Part shown: positions 60,401 through 64,000 of the stretch, in pieces
Layout of the letters: each line of letters starts with the position of its first letter
Numbering within the stretch: position 1 is the first letter of the stretch
Source: Cinclus cinclus
Lineage: Eukaryota; Chordata; Aves; Passeriformes; Cinclidae
DNA: 64,000 nt
Reading direction: 5' to 3'
NCBI RefSeq assembly: GCF_963662255.1
Contig: NC_085050.1
Coordinates: 20,583,662-20,647,661 of the forward strand
Notes under the pieces: model-generated
The model's database searches: none
What the model was told of the DNA's origin: nothing
The model's input: only the letters and a program-made list of their open reading frames with translations
Translations under genes and position numbers: made by a program

Positions 60401-60458
60401 AAGGGAGATCTACCACTTTGTCAGTCAGACAATTTAAGTAAACAATACAGCCAACCAA

Positions 60459-60540
60459 CAATCAACAGCAGAAACCAAAACAAAATAAAAACTCCCCCAC
60501 CACACACACACAAAAAACAACCTAACAAAAAAACACCCTA
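60459..60540 (+). repeat. A/C-rich tract with (CA)n core
   Basis: CAACAGCAGAAACCAAAAC passes into CCCCCACCACACACACACA and A-runs, with very little G or T. Confidence 0.85.
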
Positions 60541-62018
60541 CATTTAAAATGGCTAATCATCCTACTTGCTTTTTAATTTCTTAGTGAAGAGTTTGAAGGA
60601 CACTAGAAATCAGCAAGTTTAGGTTTTTTAAAGGACAGCAAGAATTAATGGAATAGTTTAAGTGTTCAGCATGATTTGGGATTATGAGACCAAAAGGTGA
60701 TGAAAGGACCTTTCTATTGCAAAAGGACAAAGCTGAACCAGGAAGATGGTACATTTATATCAGCATTAAGAATGCATCCCATTAGTTCTAAAGTTTGTGA
60801 AATCACTTTCCTTTGAGTCTCTCAGGGATAATTCACCTATATTAGCATTAGCTTTAGGAGAGAGCTGTGATGTGAATGCTCCTCTCTTAGTTTACTCAGA
60901 GAGAAAAACCTGGGTTTAATTTATTTAGTGACCTTTGTAGATTTCAAACTTGAATGATTTTCTTTCTTTACAGTCCTTGGTAGAGTCAAGGCAGGAACTA
61001 CCACTTTTAAATGGTGATTGCCTTATTCACAGAAATAAGCATAGAGCCTAGAGGCTTTTTTATGCTTTTCTGACAGACACTTCAACAAACATATGCTTTA
61101 TTCATGTAAAATATTCCTTGAATTCTTGAAACTAGTAGTTCTCTATTTTCTAAAATGTTTGATGTGATGAGTGTTCAGAGTAGCTTAATGAGGTGGGCCT
61201 ATTAAAAATGCAATGATAGCTGTCAAATTCTTTAAAAATTACTCTGAAAGAGAAGATAATGATGACAATTCCAGTTCCGAATACCTGATTTCAATTAATT
61301 TAATGCTGTTTTAAATTAAAATGCAGAGTAGACTATGGATTAGAATAAGATTTTCCTCGTGCTGCTGACCAATGATCCAATGATTTGGTCTAAGGCTTAC
61401 TATTGCAACAAATTAACCTAGAATTTTTTTAAAGTCATCTATTTGCGGATGGCAGGTGGTGCATATAATCATTTCAGAAAGAAAGCAACTCGTCTTGTCT
61501 TCCTGAGAAACTCCCTCCTTACCCTCTAATGATAATGAGTAAATGGTAACACCTTCCCATACAGACAAGTTAAAACAAAGGTAGAAGAAATATCTGAACC
61601 ACAGTACTTCATACTGCCTCCTTTGTGAAGACTTGAACAACTAATTATTTACATGATTACTTTTTACATGAAGAAAGCTTCTATGGCTCTTTTCTTCTTG
61701 TTTGTTGGATATCATTTTGTTTGTTTCTAAACTCCACACTTTGGCACTAGGCTTTGATCAGGCCTTGTTAAAGGCTTTACTCAAATCTGTGTACTATTCT
61801 AAAAGATAAATATTTCAGGGCTCAAGATTATGATAAATCCCCTTTTTGATTGGATTTGAAAAATTAGTAAAAAAAATCCAACTAATTGAACTTTAATAAG
61901 AAGTCTGAGTCCCATAAAGATGTGTTCCAAACTTGAAGACTATTGCCAAAAGCAAATTGTGAGCATACTTGGTTCCTGCATGCAGTATTTGTTAACAGAT
62001 TATTTATATAGTTTTGTG

Positions 62019-62035
62019 TATATATATATATATAT
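62019..62035. repeat. (TA)8 microsatellite
   Basis: Eight and a half TA units flanked by GTG and GCATG. Confidence 0.92.
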
Positions 62036-63209
62036 GCATGTACTAAGCTGCTAAAACAGGAGAAGGAACTAAAAAGACTGTTTGAAACATTTATTCTAAA
62101 TGTGTGCAACAAGGTGCAACACCTGTGGTGCAACTCATCACATTCTTGTCATGTAGGAACACCAGTAACATTGGGACACTTAACGCTTCATTTTTTATTA
62201 TTTGTCATTTTGACATGGATCTATGTTCTGGTACTTCAATAAATAAAATGGAAGTAATTTAACAACAAAGTGCATAGATTATAGCATTACTGAGGAAAAG
62301 GAATTAAACAATCTCAATTTACTGCTAAACAGAAAACTTTATGCTTTATTTGCTTACAGAATACAGAATGATTCTCAACTCAAGAATCTTGCATTTTTTC
62401 AATCACAAATTCTCTAAATAAAATTTTATTAAGGAGACCAAATCAAATAACAAGTGACAAAAAGTAAAAGACTCCTCACTGGAGCTTTTGTTCAGCAGTC
62501 AATTAAAGCTCATAATTATCAAACTGTAGGCAATAAACTTATTTTATATTTTTCTCAGTTATTGCTTGGCAAACCTTGTTTTCTTTGAGTTTTCTTCCTT
62601 TACTTTTTGAAATCAAATCTTTTTTTAAGACGACAAGAGTTTTTTGCATGAAAGATTCCTCTAGCTCCTTGATTTCTAGTTCAAAGCTCTGTGATTTCTA
62701 GTTCACATCCTTTCTTTCTTACGTCTGAACTCAATCTGTAAAAGAGTTTTTTTTGCCTTTCTTGACACACCACCACTATAGTTGTCTTTATCTGCAGTAT
62801 CTGTAAACACAGCTACTTGCTTGGGTATGAGAATGTCCTTGTTTATGACACATACGATCACTCAATTCCTACCTTCCAACACTCTTCAGAAAAGTATGCC
62901 TTTTTGAAAACGAAATAATGCTATATATTAATGACATAAGATTTTTCAGTATTTCTATATTAGAGAAAGGATTCAGTGAATGAAAAATACAGTTATGTCA
63001 TCTGAATTTCAAAAATATATCGCCATTATTATGCTTAAGCCAAGTTATCATTACAAGATGTAGAGTGAACTTGATCAGATGTAATTATTTTGGTTTTCAT
63101 AAAAAAGTGTTCTCAAAACTATATCAAGGATCCTCTGAGTCTGCCTAACTTTCTGCGTGGATAACAGGAAATGTACAAAGATGATACAAAAATGGTAAAT
63201 GTGGTGTCC

Positions 63210-63241
63210 AAAAAAAAAAAAAAAAAAAAAACCAAAAAAAA
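63210..63241 (+). repeat. poly(A) tract, A22 then CCA8
   Basis: Twenty-two A, CC, then eight A. No retrogene or SINE body is recognised upstream. Confidence 0.94.
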
Positions 63242-64000
63242 TGGTGCTTCAGTGCCCTGATGAAATGTATTCTGCAGACTACTGTATGTGAAACTTCACA
63301 GTTTTCTTTCACAGATGTTGGTGTGAATATTTTCTTCAGGTCTGATCCATGTCAGTTGCCAACTCCTGTCCCACTATGTCTTCAAGGGTCACTTTCAGTT
63401 TCTGGTTCACAGACAAGTAAAAAATGCAGAATGAAAATCAATCACAATAATTGAGTCTCTTTTGGTGTCATGGCAAAACTGTGAAGTTGCGTGATGTTTT
63501 TCTGCAGCCGCAGATCATCTCACTTTATTTCAAAACTGGAAGTAGGTACATGCTAAGCAGCAATGAGATTCAGTAAATCCCTAAGTATATAAACCCAAAT
63601 TACATGTCATACTTCAAACTGATCGAAGACTTATGTTTCCAAATGTTTGCATTTCTGTATATTTGCAGTGTCACTTTAAAGGCCACAAACACGTCCTTCA
63701 AAAAATAACCCCGTAAGAATAACACAGATTCAGAAAATATGTAATAAACATTCAGCAAGGTGATTTTTGTAATGAAAAGTCAGTAAAGAAAAAGTTACCA
63801 TCTTATGAATACGGTGTCAGTTGTGTGCACAATACCAGGAGAAAGAGGAGATGCTAGAATGCCACTGATCTTAGAGCAGTAACATTTACATTCTGTTCTT
63901 TCTAATAACATGGAAAAAAAAGTGCTTCGGGTTCCTAAGTAATTTTTGGCTGAACTCTAAAGCCCAGTATGGTTTAGACCGACAGGGATACAGGAAACAC

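Larger units (their letters stand above)
57433..64000. other. AT-rich DNA, no gene recognised
   Basis: The first 80 bp are GC-richer unique flank of the satellite, then AT-rich sequence follows to the end. Simple repeats are listed separately. Frames are at most 83 codons and carry no recognised motif. Confidence 0.55.

Overview
The window looks like vertebrate nuclear DNA, almost certainly from a bird. It is AT-rich and largely non-coding. The best evidence for a bird is a set of CR1 LINE fragments with the avian-type 3' end (TCATAGAATCATAG / ATTCTRTG motifs), plus several LTRs that resemble avian ERVL- and ERVK-type families. These family assignments are from recall of the sequence classes; no database search was possible. 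I recognise no intact protein-coding host gene, no rRNA, tRNA or other structured RNA gene, and no CRISPR array. Open frames in the AT-rich parts are short and look like chance. The longer ones lie in a GC-rich island, in a pentanucleotide array, or in a CR1 copy.

Layout. 1-6.7 kb: AT-rich sequence with poly(T), A/C-only and G/T-only tracts and a pair of back-to-back hairpins near 4.3 kb. 6.7-7.9 kb: two neighbouring LTRs in opposite orientation, the second (7520-7868) with a TATA box, a poly(A) signal and a near-perfect 6-bp target duplication. 7.9-17.6 kb: featureless apart from microsatellites. 17.65-20.67 kb: two ERVL-type solo LTRs in opposite orientation, 1.9 kb apart, the second with a perfect 5-bp target duplication. 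20.7-29.6 kb: no genes, one 27-bp near-perfect palindrome at 24.9 kb. 29.6-33 kb: a cluster of CR1 fragments, including the longest reverse-transcriptase C-terminal remnant. 36.5-40.2 kb: three more CR1 fragments, one ending in a (CTATT)14 microsatellite. 41.4-45.3 kb: a (GA)n tract, an unassigned repeat-like block, a (TA)n(CA)n compound microsatellite, another CR1 and a degraded LTR-like fragment. 45.3-54.9 kb: no recognised genes. 54.9-57.5 kb: the most unusual part, with a CpG island of about 0.65 kb holding CCAAT and E-box sites, followed 1.1 kb later by a 735-bp CCTGY pentamer array with internal 120- and 140-bp higher-order duplications. 57.5-64 kb: AT-rich sequence with simple repeats only.

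The annotation is therefore mainly a repeat map with one candidate promoter region. The region 54.9-57.5 kb deserves the first follow-up: a CpG island isolated in AT-rich sequence suggests the start of an unrecognised transcript (coding or lncRNA), and the adjacent G-rich/C-rich array could form quadruplexes. I found no evidence of a new multi-gene system.
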